A stretch of 64,000 nt of DNA from an uncultured bacterium (GCA_905214465.1 CAJMMD010000004.1:50342-114341), one strand, 5' to 3'; numbered from the stretch's first letter, positions 1 to 8,412 are shown. Program-made: numbers and translations. Notes: generated from the sequence alone by a model not told the origin.

Positions 1-15
1 CCGAGCGCATCGAAG

Positions 16-50
16 ATTGGTGCATCGGGGACAGGTTGCTTTGCACCAAT
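16..50. repeat. REP-like palindromic repeat, copy 1
   Basis: Nine-base arms ATTGGTGCA and TGCACCAAT (16-24 and 42-50) enclose the core GGGGACAGGTT. A near copy in the same orientation lies at 1231-1261, so the two bracket the gene at 53-1213. The core GGGRACAGGTT also occurs near 34.56 kb and 35.29 kb. It resembles REP sequences linked to RAYT transposases; no RAYT gene is present here. Confidence 0.6.
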
Positions 51-52
51 GG

Positions 53-1213
53 CTAGCGCAGAAGCTCGGACTGCCAAGCCTCGAGCTGTTCTGCCAGACT
101 CTTACCGGCAGTGGACATGTCGATCTGGGGTCGTTTGGGCAGCAGCGCGCATTTAAGGATTGCCACGATGGTCTGCGAGACAAAGCGTCGCGTATCCTTG
201 TCGAAACCTTGCGCAGCCTGGAGCATCACGGGCAGGCTCTCGCGCAGATTCCCAGCGATATCCGCAAACCGCTCAGCACCCGTAGCCTCAAACACGGAGA
301 ACAATGCATCTACAAAACGCTCGCGCTCGGCAGGCCCCACTGCAAGCAGCATCTCGCGAATGGAGCCATCAACGTATCGAGCACCGGCGGACAGGCGCTC
401 ACAGTACACGAAGTCGCGACCATCAACCACCCAGCTAAAGGGATTGTGCTGCAGCAGGCTGAACTCGGTGCTCTCAACGATGGCATAGTCCTCCTGTGTC
501 TCGAACATCATGCCAAAGATCGACGACCGAGGTAGCGTCTTATCGATGCGGCCGGAAAGATTGGCAAAGGCGTTGCCGTTCAGGAACTCCTCGACGAAGC
601 CAGGACCATCATGGGAATACACCCGTTCGATTCGCTCACGGGCGACATCGGAGCACATCGCCGCACCGTACACCGCAAGGTTTCCACCCTTGGAATGACC
701 TCCGCACAAAAGCGGCCCGTCAATCGCGTCCGCCGCCTCGTCTACATAACGCGCCGCGGATTCCTGGGCCGGCACAGGACACCGGAACGCCATGTTAAAG
801 TCCTCTTTCCAGCCCACAATCGTACTGTCGGTCCCCCGGAAGGAAAGATAGCTAAACCCCGCCGGAAACCGGAACGCCATGGCTGCAAACTGCTCTGTCG
901 CTACCACATCGCTCACGGCACGATAACCGCAAACGTGCACGCCACGGTAGCGAGGGCTTGCTGCCACGGCCTCCAACAAGGCCCTGCTCCCCTCCGGATC
1001 CCACAGGTCGCCAATCATGTCCCGGTAGCACTCGGCACGCAGCAGCTCGCGTACGTCTAGGCCCTGCCAGTTCGTCAGCTCCGCCATATCACCCGGCAAA
1101 CGCAAATAGGACAGCCACGCAAAGACCAGGCTATCCACCGCACAGAACGGCTGCTCCTCAAACGAATCAAACGTCGTCTGGGCATAGGTCAAAAAATTAG
1201 AGGAATCCGACAT
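53..1213 (-). CDS. DUF2974 (Mbeg1-like) alpha/beta-hydrolase family protein
   Basis: This 386-residue protein has the pattern of the DUF2974 family, which are lipase-like alpha/beta hydrolases of unknown substrate. The segment SFRGTD at about residues 124-129 fits the lipase beta-strand before the nucleophile, and GHSKGG at 172-177 is the nucleophile elbow with the serine. No signal peptide is visible, so it is probably cytoplasmic. The ATG at 1213 follows GGGAGGG at good spacing. The gene stands alone between two REP-like repeats. Related proteins are common in gut Firmicutes and Coriobacteria, but their role is not established. Confidence 0.85.
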   Translation of the reverse strand: MSDSSNFLTYAQTTFDSFEEQPFCAVDSLVFAWLSYLRLPGDMAELTNWQGLDVRELLRAECYRDMIGDLWDPEGSRALLEAVAASPRYRGVHVCGYRAVSDVVATEQFAAMAFRFPAGFSYLSFRGTDSTIVGWKEDFNMAFRCPVPAQESAARYVDEAADAIDGPLLCGGHSKGGNLAVYGAAMCSDVARERIERVYSHDGPGFVEEFLNGNAFANLSGRIDKTLPRSSIFGMMFETQEDYAIVESTEFSLLQHNPFSWVVDGRDFVYCERLSAGARYVDGSIREMLLAVGPAERERFVDALFSVFEATGAERFADIAGNLRESLPVMLQAAQGFDKDTRRFVSQTIVAILKCALLPKRPQIDMSTAGKSLAEQLEAWQSELLR

Positions 1214-1230
1214 GGCCCTCCCATCAACTA

Positions 1231-1261
1231 TGGTGCATTGGGGTCAGGTTACTTTGCATCA
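1231..1261. repeat. REP-like palindromic repeat, copy 2
   Basis: Arms TGGTGCA and TGCATCA enclose GGGGTCAGGTT. It matches the copy at 16-50 with a few substitutions and has the same orientation. It lies just upstream of the DUF2974 start and next to the ldh terminator. Confidence 0.55.
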
Positions 1262-1297
1262 AAAAGGCGCCCGGGCCGCGTGGACCCGGACGCCTTC
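1258..1297 (-). terminator. Intrinsic terminator of ldh
   Basis: On the minus strand GGCGTCCGGG pairs with CCCGGGCGCC (one G-U pair) and is followed by TTTTT. It lies about 50 bases beyond the ldh stop. Confidence 0.85.
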
Positions 1298-1324
1298 ATT
1301 GTAGCTTTTCGCTCTAGCGAGCTT

Positions 1325-1360
1325 GATTTAGCAGGAGAAGTCGATTTAGCAGGAGAAGTC
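1325..1360. repeat. 18-bp perfect tandem duplication across the ldh stop codon
   Basis: The unit GATTTAGCAGGAGAAGTC occurs twice back to back (1325-1342 and 1343-1360). It contains the codons for the last ldh residues DFSC and the stop. The right-hand copy supplies the stop actually used; the other copy is an untranslated relic. Confidence 0.95.
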
Positions 1361-2296
1361 GACGCTGTCGATGATGTCCTTGAGGGCCTTGGCGGAGGCG
1401 GTGAGCTCATGCTGCTCGTCATCGTTCAGCGGCACGGGGACGCGGCAGACAACGCCGTCGCGGCCAACGACGGTCGGCATGGAGATGGCAAGATCGGACA
1501 GGCCATACTCGCCCACCATGAGCGAGGAGACGGGCAGAACGGTCTGCTCGTCACGCATGACGGCGGTGCAGATGCGCTTGACGGCCATGGCGACGCCATA
1601 GTAGGTGGCGTGCTTCTTCTCGATGATGGTGTAGGCGGAGTTCTTGACGTCCTCGGCGATGCGCTTCTCGGCAGCCTCATGCTCCAGATGACCGTGAAGC
1701 TCGCAGAAGGTGTTCAGCGGCACGCCGGCAACCTGGGCGCTGGACCAAGCAACGAACTCGGAGTCGCCGTGCTCACCCATGACATAGGCCTGGACATCGC
1801 GCGGGTCGACCTCAACGTGGGCACCAAGCATCTGCTGCAGACGACCGGTGTCGAGCACGGTACCGGAGCCGATGACATGGCCCTCGGGCAGGCCGGACAT
1901 CTTGATGGCGGCATAGGTCAGAACATCGACCGGGTTGGAGACGATGAGCAGAATGCCGTCGAAGCCGGACTTCTTAATCTCGGGGATAATGGACTTAAAG
2001 ATGTTGACGTTCTTGTTGACCAGGTCCAAGCGGGTCTCACCGGGCTTCTGGGCAGCGCCAGCGGTGACGACGATCATGGCGGCGTCGGCGACATCGGAAT
2101 AATCGCCGGCGTAGATCTTCATCGGCTCGGCAAACGTCATGCCGTGCGCGATATCCAGAGCCTCACCCTCGGCGCGGTTCTTGTCCACGTCGATGAGGAC
2201 CATCTCGGAGAACAGACCGCTCTGCATCAGCGCGAACGCCGAAGACGAACCGACGAAACCGCAGCCGACAATAGCGACCTTCTTCTCGTTAACCAT
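1346..2296 (-). CDS. ldh: L-lactate dehydrogenase
   Basis: This 316-residue protein reduces pyruvate to L-lactate with NADH, regenerating NAD+ in fermentation. It has the nucleotide-binding GCGFVG at 11-16, the NAD-ribose Asp in LIDVD (35-39), the substrate-loop Arg in GETRLDL (86-92) and the catalytic His in GEHGDSE (about 176). The length is normal for the family. The ATG at 2296 is chosen over an in-frame ATG at 2374 because GGGAG sits just upstream and the alignable protein begins there. It is monocistronic, with its own terminator. Malate dehydrogenase is a less likely alternative, as the sequence is LDH-like throughout. Confidence 0.95.
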   Translation of the reverse strand: MVNEKKVAIVGCGFVGSSSAFALMQSGLFSEMVLIDVDKNRAEGEALDIAHGMTFAEPMKIYAGDYSDVADAAMIVVTAGAAQKPGETRLDLVNKNVNIFKSIIPEIKKSGFDGILLIVSNPVDVLTYAAIKMSGLPEGHVIGSGTVLDTGRLQQMLGAHVEVDPRDVQAYVMGEHGDSEFVAWSSAQVAGVPLNTFCELHGHLEHEAAEKRIAEDVKNSAYTIIEKKHATYYGVAMAVKRICTAVMRDEQTVLPVSSLMVGEYGLSDLAISMPTVVGRDGVVCRVPVPLNDDEQHELTASAKALKDIIDSVDFSC

Positions 2297-2321
2297 TAGA
2301 AACTCCCATCTCTCTCCACAA

Positions 2322-2354
2322 GCAAGCCGCCCGGGAACGACCCGAGCGGCTTGC
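2322..2354 (-). promoter_or_regulatory. Stable hairpin in the ldh leader
   Basis: GCAAGCCGC (2322-2330) pairs perfectly with GCGGCTTGC (2346-2354), with an inner CGGG/CCCG pair and a five-base loop. It ends about 25 bases before the ldh start and has no T-run. It may be an mRNA-stabilising or regulatory hairpin rather than a terminator. Confidence 0.6.
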
Positions 2355-2497
2355 CGTAATCCCAATACATCCAATCGGGACTTTGATTATGCTCCTATTC
2401 GCAGCCAAAAATCGACCGTTTACCGAAATTGTTTGCAGGATTCGTAAAATAACTGCACGAAATCGGTTTCGAGCTATTGACGAGGCGAAATAGCTTT

Positions 2498-3661
2498 CTA
2501 ATACAGGCCCGCCTCGCGAATGGCCTCGACAGCCAAAGCAATCTGATCGGGCGGCAGGACCAGCGCCATGCGCACGTGTCCCTCGCCCGAAGGACCAAAG
2601 CTCGCGCCCGGCGTCACCACAACGCCGGCCTTCTCCATAAGCTCCTCGCAAAACGCCATGGAATCGGTGCGACCACCGGGAAGCTTGGCCCACACAAACA
2701 TAGAGCCATGCGCGTTGGGACGCTCCCAGCCCAAGTTCTCAAGACCGTCGCACAGGGCATCACGGCGCTCCTGGTACTTCAGACGCTGCGCCTCGACCTC
2801 ATCGCGCGGACCGCTCAAGCAGGCGATAGCAGCCTTCTGGATCGGGAAGAACATACCAAAGTCGATCTGGCCGCGCAGCTTGGCAAAGGCAGAGACCACG
2901 TCCTCGCGGCCGACCAAAAAGCCGATACGCGCACCGGTAACGTTAAACGACTTGGAAAGCGAGAAGAACTCCACGCCCACCTCAAGCGCACCAGGATACT
3001 GCAAGAAGCTTCCGCCCGGCTCGCCGTCGAACACGATGTCGGAGTACGCGTTGTCATGGACGATGAGCAGGTCGTGCTCGCGGGCGAAAGCGATGATCTC
3101 CTCGTAGACCTCGGGCGTGCCCACCGAGCCAACCGGGTTCGCGGGCAACGACACGATCATATACTTGGCACGATCGGCCACCTCGGGATCGATGCCCGCC
3201 ACATAGGGCAGGTAATTATGCTCGGCGACCAACGGATAGTACTCGAGCTTGGCATCGGCAATCTTGGCTCCCGCCTCAAAGACCGGGTAGCACGGATCGG
3301 GAACCAAAATGGTGTCACCCGGATCGAGCAGGGCCAGGCCCAAATGGCCCACGCCCTCCTGCGTGCCGTTGCACGACTGCACCATAGACGGCGTAATGCC
3401 CGAAACGCCAAAGCGGCGCTCATAGTAATCGCACACGGCTTGCTTGAGTTCGGGCAGGTCGCGCAGGGCATACTTCCACATCTCGGGGTCCTGGGCCGCT
3501 TGCGTGAGCGCCTCGACCACGTGGTCGTACGGCTTAAAGTCGGGCGTGCCCACGCTCATGTTGTAAATGGTCTTGCCCTGAGCCTTCAGCGCAAGCAGTT
3601 TGTTGTTGAGCGAGGCGAAGACCTCCGCGCCAAAGCGGTCGAGACGCTGCGATGCCTGCAT
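2498..3661 (-). CDS. Class I/II pyridoxal-phosphate aminotransferase (alanine/diaminopimelate type)
   Basis: This 387-residue fold-type I aminotransferase has the PLP lysine in SLSKSFN (about K237), the Asp and Tyr in HDNAYSD (about 202-208) and the early CNGTQEG substrate/phosphate region. The overall sequence is closest in style to AlaC-like glutamate-pyruvate and LL-diaminopimelate aminotransferases, so the substrate is not settled. The ATG at 3661 is chosen because GGAAGG precedes it; an upstream ATG at 3733 would run through a terminator. It is read leftwards as a single gene. The nadE terminator sits immediately before its ribosome site. Confidence 0.9.
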   Translation of the reverse strand: MQASQRLDRFGAEVFASLNNKLLALKAQGKTIYNMSVGTPDFKPYDHVVEALTQAAQDPEMWKYALRDLPELKQAVCDYYERRFGVSGITPSMVQSCNGTQEGVGHLGLALLDPGDTILVPDPCYPVFEAGAKIADAKLEYYPLVAEHNYLPYVAGIDPEVADRAKYMIVSLPANPVGSVGTPEVYEEIIAFAREHDLLIVHDNAYSDIVFDGEPGGSFLQYPGALEVGVEFFSLSKSFNVTGARIGFLVGREDVVSAFAKLRGQIDFGMFFPIQKAAIACLSGPRDEVEAQRLKYQERRDALCDGLENLGWERPNAHGSMFVWAKLPGGRTDSMAFCEELMEKAGVVVTPGASFGPSGEGHVRMALVLPPDQIALAVEAIREAGLY

Positions 3662-3678
3662 GGTGCCACCTTCCGATA

Positions 3679-3709
3679 TAAAAAAGCGGCGCTCCGACAA
3701 GAGCGCCGC
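3679..3709 (-). terminator. Intrinsic terminator after nadE, touching the next gene's ribosome site
   Basis: GCGGCGCTC (3686-3694) and GAGCGCCGC (3701-3709) form a perfect nine-base stem, followed on the minus strand by TTTTTT. The aminotransferase start at 3661 lies only 18 bases after the T-run. It therefore either ends nadE transcripts or attenuates read-through. Confidence 0.9.
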
Positions 3710-3778
3710 GCGATACGGGCCATCAGATTGCAAAAGTGTAACGCTTGCAACCCCCGTATTGGTTCAATTTAGCCAACC

Positions 3779-5779
3779 TTAGTCAACTGGATTGAGCGCG
3801 TCGATCTGCGCAAGCCACAGACGCGAGCTGGCGTCACTCGGCATACGCCAATCGCCGCGCGGGCTGAGCGTCACCGAACCAACCTTGGGGCCATCGGGCA
3901 GGCAGCTGCGCTTAAACTGCTGGGCAAAGAAGCGACGATAGAACGTACGCAGCCACGCGTGGACGGTCTTGGCGTCGTAGACACCCTCGAAACTCTTGAG
4001 CGCCATGCGGTAGATCTTGCCCGGCTCAAAGCCAAAACGCAGCAAGTAGTAGAGGAAGTAGTCGTGCAACTCGTACGGGCCCACCAAATCCTCAGTCTTC
4101 TGCGCAATCTCGCCGTCGCCCGTGGGCGGCAGAAGCTCGGGGGACACCGGCGTGTCGAGGATATCGAGCAAAACCTCGGCAATACGCCCGCCAAAGACAT
4201 CAGCCGCATAACGCACCAAGTGACGCACGAGTGTCTTGGGCACGCTCGCGTTGACGGCGTACATGCTCATGTGGTCGCCGTTATAGGTAGCCCAGCCGAG
4301 TGCCAACTCCGACAGGTCACCCGTGCCGATGACAAAACCGCCAGCCTGGTTGGCCAGATCCATCAGAATCTGCGTACGCTCGCGGGCCTGGCTGTTCTCG
4401 TAGGTCACGTCCTGCACGGTCGGATCGTGCTCAATGTCCTTGAAGTGCTGCTCCACAGCCGCGTGGATCGAAACCTCGCGGAAGCTCACGCCCAGGTCGC
4501 GCGCGAGCGACTCGGCGTTGGACTTAGTGCGATGCGTCGTGCCAAAGCCGGGCATGGACACGGCAGTGATGCCCGTGCGCGGCAGCCCCAGCGCATCGAA
4601 GGCACGCACGGTCACGAGTAGCGCCAGTGTGGAATCGAGGCCGCCGGAAAGGCCGATGACGGCAGCCTTGGTACCCGTATGGGCAAGGCGGGTCTTGAGG
4701 CCCGCAGTCTGCAGATTGAGAATAGTCTCGCAACGCTCGGCCAGATCACCGTGGTCGGCCGGCACAAAAGGCGCGCGAGGGAAAACGCGGTCGATATCGC
4801 AGGCATCGCGCAGGACAGGCTCTTTGGCCAGCACGCCCTCAAAAGAAAACTCAACGGTCGTGGCCTCCGGCGCATCGTCCGCGCGCGCCCACGTCGTCGA
4901 GCGACGGCGCTCGGCAACCAGGCGGTCAAGATCGACATCGGCGATGGCCATATCGCAGGTAAGCAGTTTGGTCGCGGCGAGCTTGGAGCCGTTTTCGTAG
5001 ACGAGGTTCTCGCCCGCAAAGACCATATCGGTCGTGGACTCACCCTCGCTCGCGTCCGCGTAGGCATAGGCGCAGTACAGGCGTGCACTTTGGTTAGAGA
5101 TAAGGCTGCGGCGGTAATCCGCTTTGCCGATGATCTCGTCCGAGGCCGACGGGTTGAGAATCACCGTCGCACCGGCAAGCGCCATCTCGGTCGAAGGAGG
5201 CGCCGGCACCCACAGGTCCTCGCAGACCTCAACGCCCAGCACCAGGTCCTCGGCGCCCTCATCACAGCAACGGTAGACAAGCCCCGAGCCCAACGGGACC
5301 GGACCCTGACCGGCAAATTCAAGCCAAACGGGATCGGTAGGTGCCGGAGCAAACCAACGGCGCTCATAGAACTCGCCATAGTTGGGCAAATACTTCTTGG
5401 CCGTGAGGCCCAAAAGCTCGCCCGCGCAGCACACAGCGACGCAGTTGTAGATATTCTCGGCAACCGCAACGGGAAGACCAATGGTAAAGACAATCGGCAG
5501 CTCACGAGTCTCGTCGAGGATATGCACCAGAGCAGCCTCGCAGGCATGCAGCAGTGTGCGGTTATGGAACAGATCGGCCGCGGTATAGCCGGTCAGGTTA
5601 AGCTCGGGCAGCACCAGCGCGCGAACGCCACGCTCGGCAGCCTCACGCACGGCAGCCAACGCCACCTCGGCATTGCCCTCGACATCGGCCACGCGAATCC
5701 GCGGCGACGCCGCCGCCACACGCAAAAAGCCGTCGTTCTTATTAGCCGAAACGCAGCATTGCCTTGTTGATCTGGACAC
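3779..5779 (-). CDS. nadE: Glutamine-hydrolysing NAD+ synthase
   Basis: This 666-residue two-domain enzyme makes NAD+ from deamido-NAD+, ATP and glutamine. The N-terminal nitrilase-like glutaminase carries Glu in LPELNLTG (about 59), Lys near 129 in AKKYLPNYGEF, and Cys in GVEVCEDLW (about 186). The C-terminal ATP-pyrophosphatase domain has the signature SGGLDS at about 378-383 and GTGDLSE further on. The length matches actinobacterial NadE. The start is GTG at 5779 after AAGGGG. A strong terminator follows the stop. Confidence 0.95.
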   Translation of the reverse strand: MSRSTRQCCVSANKNDGFLRVAAASPRIRVADVEGNAEVALAAVREAAERGVRALVLPELNLTGYTAADLFHNRTLLHACEAALVHILDETRELPIVFTIGLPVAVAENIYNCVAVCCAGELLGLTAKKYLPNYGEFYERRWFAPAPTDPVWLEFAGQGPVPLGSGLVYRCCDEGAEDLVLGVEVCEDLWVPAPPSTEMALAGATVILNPSASDEIIGKADYRRSLISNQSARLYCAYAYADASEGESTTDMVFAGENLVYENGSKLAATKLLTCDMAIADVDLDRLVAERRRSTTWARADDAPEATTVEFSFEGVLAKEPVLRDACDIDRVFPRAPFVPADHGDLAERCETILNLQTAGLKTRLAHTGTKAAVIGLSGGLDSTLALLVTVRAFDALGLPRTGITAVSMPGFGTTHRTKSNAESLARDLGVSFREVSIHAAVEQHFKDIEHDPTVQDVTYENSQARERTQILMDLANQAGGFVIGTGDLSELALGWATYNGDHMSMYAVNASVPKTLVRHLVRYAADVFGGRIAEVLLDILDTPVSPELLPPTGDGEIAQKTEDLVGPYELHDYFLYYLLRFGFEPGKIYRMALKSFEGVYDAKTVHAWLRTFYRRFFAQQFKRSCLPDGPKVGSVTLSPRGDWRMPSDASSRLWLAQIDALNPVD

Positions 5780-5904
5780 TGGAGGCCCCTTCTACCCTGA
5801 GATTCAGTCTAACGGACGTTCACATATCTCTAACTAGCCAAAGCAACCTCCCAGTTTACTGAGACGCCAACCTGTGCTAAGAGCATGTATTCCAAAAATA
5901 TCTT

Positions 5905-5943
5905 TAATTAAAAAAGGAGAAATCGATAATCGACTTCTCCTTT
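5905..5943 (-). terminator. Intrinsic terminator of the radical SAM/peptide operon
   Basis: On the minus strand a 14-base stem (arms 5930-5943 and 5913-5926, one G-U pair, loop TTA) is followed by TTTTTTAATTA. It ends the AT-rich operon 25 bases after the peptide stop. Confidence 0.92.
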
Positions 5944-5967
5944 AAGCGAGGCAAGTAAATTCCGAAA

Positions 5968-6078
5968 CTAATGGCAGAATTTATCCATGTAGTCCTCAAA
6001 GTCGAACACTTCTACCACGACGCCCTCTTCCTGAGACTCTTTCAGTTGCTCCAAGAGATCTTTGTTAATAACGTCCAT
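5968..6078 (-). CDS. 36-residue acidic peptide, candidate RiPP precursor
   Basis: This short gene lies 13 bases after the radical SAM gene. AGGAGG is 7 bases before the ATG, the strongest ribosome site in the operon, and the terminator follows. The peptide begins MDVINKDLLEQLKESQEEG, then continues with VVVEVFDFEDY and ends MDKFCH. It is acidic, with a helical, leader-like first half and an aromatic, hydrophobic tail with a single Cys. There is no double-glycine motif. Its position beside a B12-type radical SAM enzyme and an exporter suggests it is the peptide substrate; this is inference. It could instead be a small accessory protein. Confidence 0.7.
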   Translation of the reverse strand: MDVINKDLLEQLKESQEEGVVVEVFDFEDYMDKFCH

Positions 6079-6091
6079 GCAGAAACCTCCT

Positions 6092-7873
6092 CTATCTAAT
6101 CAATTGTAGTATATCTGCTTTCATGCAATTATCAACCAACTTGTTTAATTGCTCCTCGTTTGCCGATAGTCCCTCTTTTTTCAAAATGTCGCGCAGCTCG
6201 TTCTTAGTAATCGGCTTTTCAAACAACGAAAGCAAAGCGAACGAATAATCATTAACCGCACACATTCTATGGGTGGCACAACTCAGCAGTACTCTTAACC
6301 CCTCTTTTGAGCGTCCGACTTCTTTAACAAACGAACTTTTAACCAATTGAAAACCATTATCGTGCATTACATAATCGGCATCGATATTTGTATTCAGCAA
6401 TCCATAATGCAACAGTTCTTCTATCGCCCTTGTCAGCTCGAGGTCGCCCTGATCAAGAATAAGAGAAATGCTACAATCGGCCTCCAATAAACGGGCCAAC
6501 TTAAGGTATACCAACTGGGAAACAGCATAGACATGATGGTATTCAGAATTATAGAAGTAGGCAAATGGCTCAACGAGCACGACAGAGGTCTTGGAATCCA
6601 GCCAGATTCGATCAGCTGGATTTAGACTAGTTAGCCGTCGCTTTACTTTGGTCAAATGTCCCTTATACCTGACAGCGTGAATAGAATCTAGGATCCAGGT
6701 CACCTCTGAAATATGAAGCCGCTGGGGCAAGTCAATTGTGTCACTACCGTTTATGACCTCTTGCATATAAAAATCAATATGATGCTCATCAGATAAGGAT
6801 TTTGCTTCATTTAAAGTTAAACCAGTGCCTGAAACATAATCCACTTCGAGGCGCAAATCCTCATATTGGGACTTCGGCATTACAGAGACACCATACTTAT
6901 CGGGATGATTCCAAACATCCGACCCCATAACGAGACCAAAATTCGTAAATCCTCTCGTGGAATATGGAACACCACATACCTGTTTTGAATAATTCAAAAC
7001 ATTCTCTGTATAAGCTAAGGTGTTCAGAGCCTCTTCTTTAGTTTCGGTCGGAAAGCCAATCATAAAAAATAGATGAACAGGAATACCCGCATTGAGACAA
7101 TCATGGATATTGCGATCAATCCAATCAACTCTCGTGTTCTTCTTCATTAGATCAAGAACTCTTTGGTTGTATGACTCGAGGCCAAACTGAATCTGCCTAC
7201 ATCCACTTTGGTATATCTTGTTAAAAACGTCTGTACTTAGGGTTGGAGAGAACCTCGTTTCTCCATGCCAGAAAAACGTTTTTCCCGATGCGTTTATTCC
7301 ATCCGCGAGTTGCTCCATTCTTTTGCCTTCGAATGTTTCATCCACAAAAGAGAAAACTCTCGTGCCGTATTTTTCATTTAACCGACACATTATTTCAAAT
7401 ACTCTCGATATAGGCATCTTTCGGTAACAACCACCGGTAGCACCGGGAATGGTGCAGAAGGCGCAATGATTAAAACACTGCCTAGAGGAATAAACCGGCA
7501 ATATTAGCTCAGGCATGAAGTATTTAGAAAGGGCGAAGCCATCGAAATCGGGAACTGTATCGTTGATAAATGTTTGCTCAATCCGATGGTTTTTATATAT
7601 CTTTCCACCTTTAGCATGGCAAAGGTTTGGAACACAGTCGAGATTGTCATCACCAGAGTCAAGAGCCTCAAGAAGACGTGCAAGCGGCTCTTCGCCGTCA
7701 TACATCATTATCGAATCAATGTATTCAAAAAAGGGATGCCATTCTTTCATGCAGTCATCTGCTAAACGAGTAATGTAATTGCCGCCCAATGAGACGTGTT
7801 TAACAGATGGACATTCTTCTTTAATCAGTTTCGCTAACGTAACTGCAGAAATCAATTGGAAACAGCCGCTCAC
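6092..7873 (-). CDS. B12-binding-type radical SAM enzyme, C-terminal part (frame-split)
   Basis: This 593-residue part opens inside a cobalamin-binding-like domain (VKHVSLGGNY, about 24-33). It then has the radical SAM cluster motif CFNHCAFC (Cys 133, 137, 140). After the SAM barrel (to about 370) come about 200 residues with two small winged-helix-like segments (near 445-490 and 545-593) that could bind a peptide, like the PqqD/RRE fold. The GTG start overlaps the TGA of the upstream part. Reading across the A6 tract in one frame gives IEFIGISVSGCF, as expected in one continuous cobalamin domain, so the two parts are probably one enzyme of about 770 residues. Such enzymes often methylate carbon atoms, including in RiPPs. 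The gene is AT-rich compared with its flanks. Confidence 0.85.
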   Translation of the reverse strand: MSGCFQLISAVTLAKLIKEECPSVKHVSLGGNYITRLADDCMKEWHPFFEYIDSIMMYDGEEPLARLLEALDSGDDNLDCVPNLCHAKGGKIYKNHRIEQTFINDTVPDFDGFALSKYFMPELILPVYSSRQCFNHCAFCTIPGATGGCYRKMPISRVFEIMCRLNEKYGTRVFSFVDETFEGKRMEQLADGINASGKTFFWHGETRFSPTLSTDVFNKIYQSGCRQIQFGLESYNQRVLDLMKKNTRVDWIDRNIHDCLNAGIPVHLFFMIGFPTETKEEALNTLAYTENVLNYSKQVCGVPYSTRGFTNFGLVMGSDVWNHPDKYGVSVMPKSQYEDLRLEVDYVSGTGLTLNEAKSLSDEHHIDFYMQEVINGSDTIDLPQRLHISEVTWILDSIHAVRYKGHLTKVKRRLTSLNPADRIWLDSKTSVVLVEPFAYFYNSEYHHVYAVSQLVYLKLARLLEADCSISLILDQGDLELTRAIEELLHYGLLNTNIDADYVMHDNGFQLVKSSFVKEVGRSKEGLRVLLSCATHRMCAVNDYSFALLSLFEKPITKNELRDILKKEGLSANEEQLNKLVDNCMKADILQLIR

Positions 7874-8412
7874 CGAAATCCCAATAAACTCGATTTTTTC
7901 CCTCTGAATACGCTTAAGAAAGGCAGTTTCATAGAAGGAAATAAACGGATATGCAAGGTATCCGCAAGCGATTTCATTATTTCTGGTGTCGAATAATAAT
8001 CATAGGGCAGATCTATGGAGTTGAACGTGTATTTAACTCCATATGAGACGTGATTTATGATATAGAGTGCATTTCTAAAAATGTTTTCAGCATATTGTCT
8101 TTCTTTTAGATTAAAGTATCTCTTCGATCTGAAAATATCTTTTGCCTCGTCAACATTAAGTGCCGACTTTTGTATCAACTCGATTGTTAATTGAACATTC
8201 GAACTAAACGAATCCTTTGATTCCCGATACCTTTTACAGCACTCTTCGACATGTCTAAAAGATAGGAGGTCATCGTAAAATTCCACGTTTAAGTCAACAA
8301 TGTCAACTTTGTATTGTTCAACCTCTTGAAGATATGACTTCAAAACAGGCAAGGCAAGATACGGCCCCACTGGACTCCATCCTGGGGGAAATACTAAAAG
8401 CGTTTTAGGCAT
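7870..8412 (-). CDS. B12-binding-type radical SAM enzyme, N-terminal part (frame-split)
   Basis: The first 55 residues (KTLLVFPPGWSPVGP, then VDIVDLNVEF) match the start of the cobalamin-binding domain in B12-dependent radical SAM proteins. The remaining residues are helical and carry no further known motif. The protein ends at 180 residues because the frame changes at an A6 tract (7894-7899). One more A, or a -1 shift there, joins it to the next frame. The start ATG lies 7 bases after the MFS stop with only a weak ribosome site, fitting translational coupling. It may be a real mutation, an assembly error or a programmed shift; the sequence alone cannot decide. Confidence 0.75.
   Translation of the reverse strand: MPKTLLVFPPGWSPVGPYLALPVLKSYLQEVEQYKVDIVDLNVEFYDDLLSFRHVEECCKRYRESKDSFSSNVQLTIELIQKSALNVDEAKDIFRSKRYFNLKERQYAENIFRNALYIINHVSYGVKYTFNSIDLPYDYYSTPEIMKSLADTLHIRLFPSMKLPFLSVFRGKKSSLLGFR

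Noticed and set aside
2477..3772. 431-codon frame opposite the aminotransferase
   Set aside because: The aminotransferase shows all PLP-site motifs; this frame spans a terminator.
5780..5904. A second precursor-like peptide near the radical SAM operon
   Set aside because: No frame of more than about 15 codons with a ribosome site was found between the terminator and nadE.
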